A stretch of 5,561 nt of DNA, from NCBI GenBank assembly GCA_016844625.1, contig JAERMN010000445.1, positions 1 through 5,561 on the forward strand, given 5' to 3'. The notes below the pieces were generated by a model. It was not told the origin of the DNA. It was given only the letters and a program-made list of their open reading frames with translations, and did no database searches. Below, piece after piece: positions 5,532 to 5,561 of this stretch; position 1 is the stretch's first letter, and every line of letters starts with the position of its first letter. This stretch comes from Deltaproteobacteria bacterium (GTDB taxonomy: Bacteria; Desulfobacterota; Binatia; UBA9968). The translations under genes were made by a program, and so were the position numbers.

Positions 5532-5561
5532 AGATTCCTCTCCATGGGGCGTTAGGTAAGT

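Overview
The window looks like a piece of chromosome from an uncultivated, free-living, moderately GC-rich bacterium. The gene set (a stand-alone EutA-like protein, paired EamA transporters, an NMT1/SsuA-like binding protein, Lin0512 and cupin remnants, palindromic intergenic repeats) recalls soil or sediment lineages once grouped with Deltaproteobacteria, Tectomicrobia, Binatota or Rokubacteria. That placement is inference from gene style; no marker gene is present.

Left part (2-2758, + strand): the C-terminal part of an EutA-type reactivating factor, cut by the window edge, then a 237-base spacer holding an 84-base imperfect palindrome of REP/MITE type. Two adjacent EamA-family (drug/metabolite transporter superfamily) membrane proteins follow. 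They are tandem duplicates of equal length, about 58% identical by hand count, separated by nine bases.

Middle part (2759-4362): an accessory patch. It holds a broken cupin C-terminus with a probable 1-base frameshift, a 75-base imperfect hairpin, and an intact ribbon-helix-helix antitoxin/MazF toxin pair with a 12-base perfect palindrome just upstream. On the opposite strand is a Lin0512-family gene that has lost part of its middle and changed frame. The toxin-antitoxin pair is therefore flanked on both sides by decayed genes, which fits an insertion and decay hotspot.

Right part (4379-5561, - strand): a spacer with a second palindromic repeat and a GC-rich stem-loop, then a complete gene for an NMT1/SsuA-type substrate-binding-like protein without a visible export signal. 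It is read leftwards towards the Lin0512 remnant.

The only clearly cooperating genes are the antitoxin and toxin, and possibly the two EamA proteins if they pair. Nothing here amounts to a demonstrably new system. The points most worth a second look are the EamA pair, the signal-less binding protein, and the toxin-antitoxin pair between two decayed genes.
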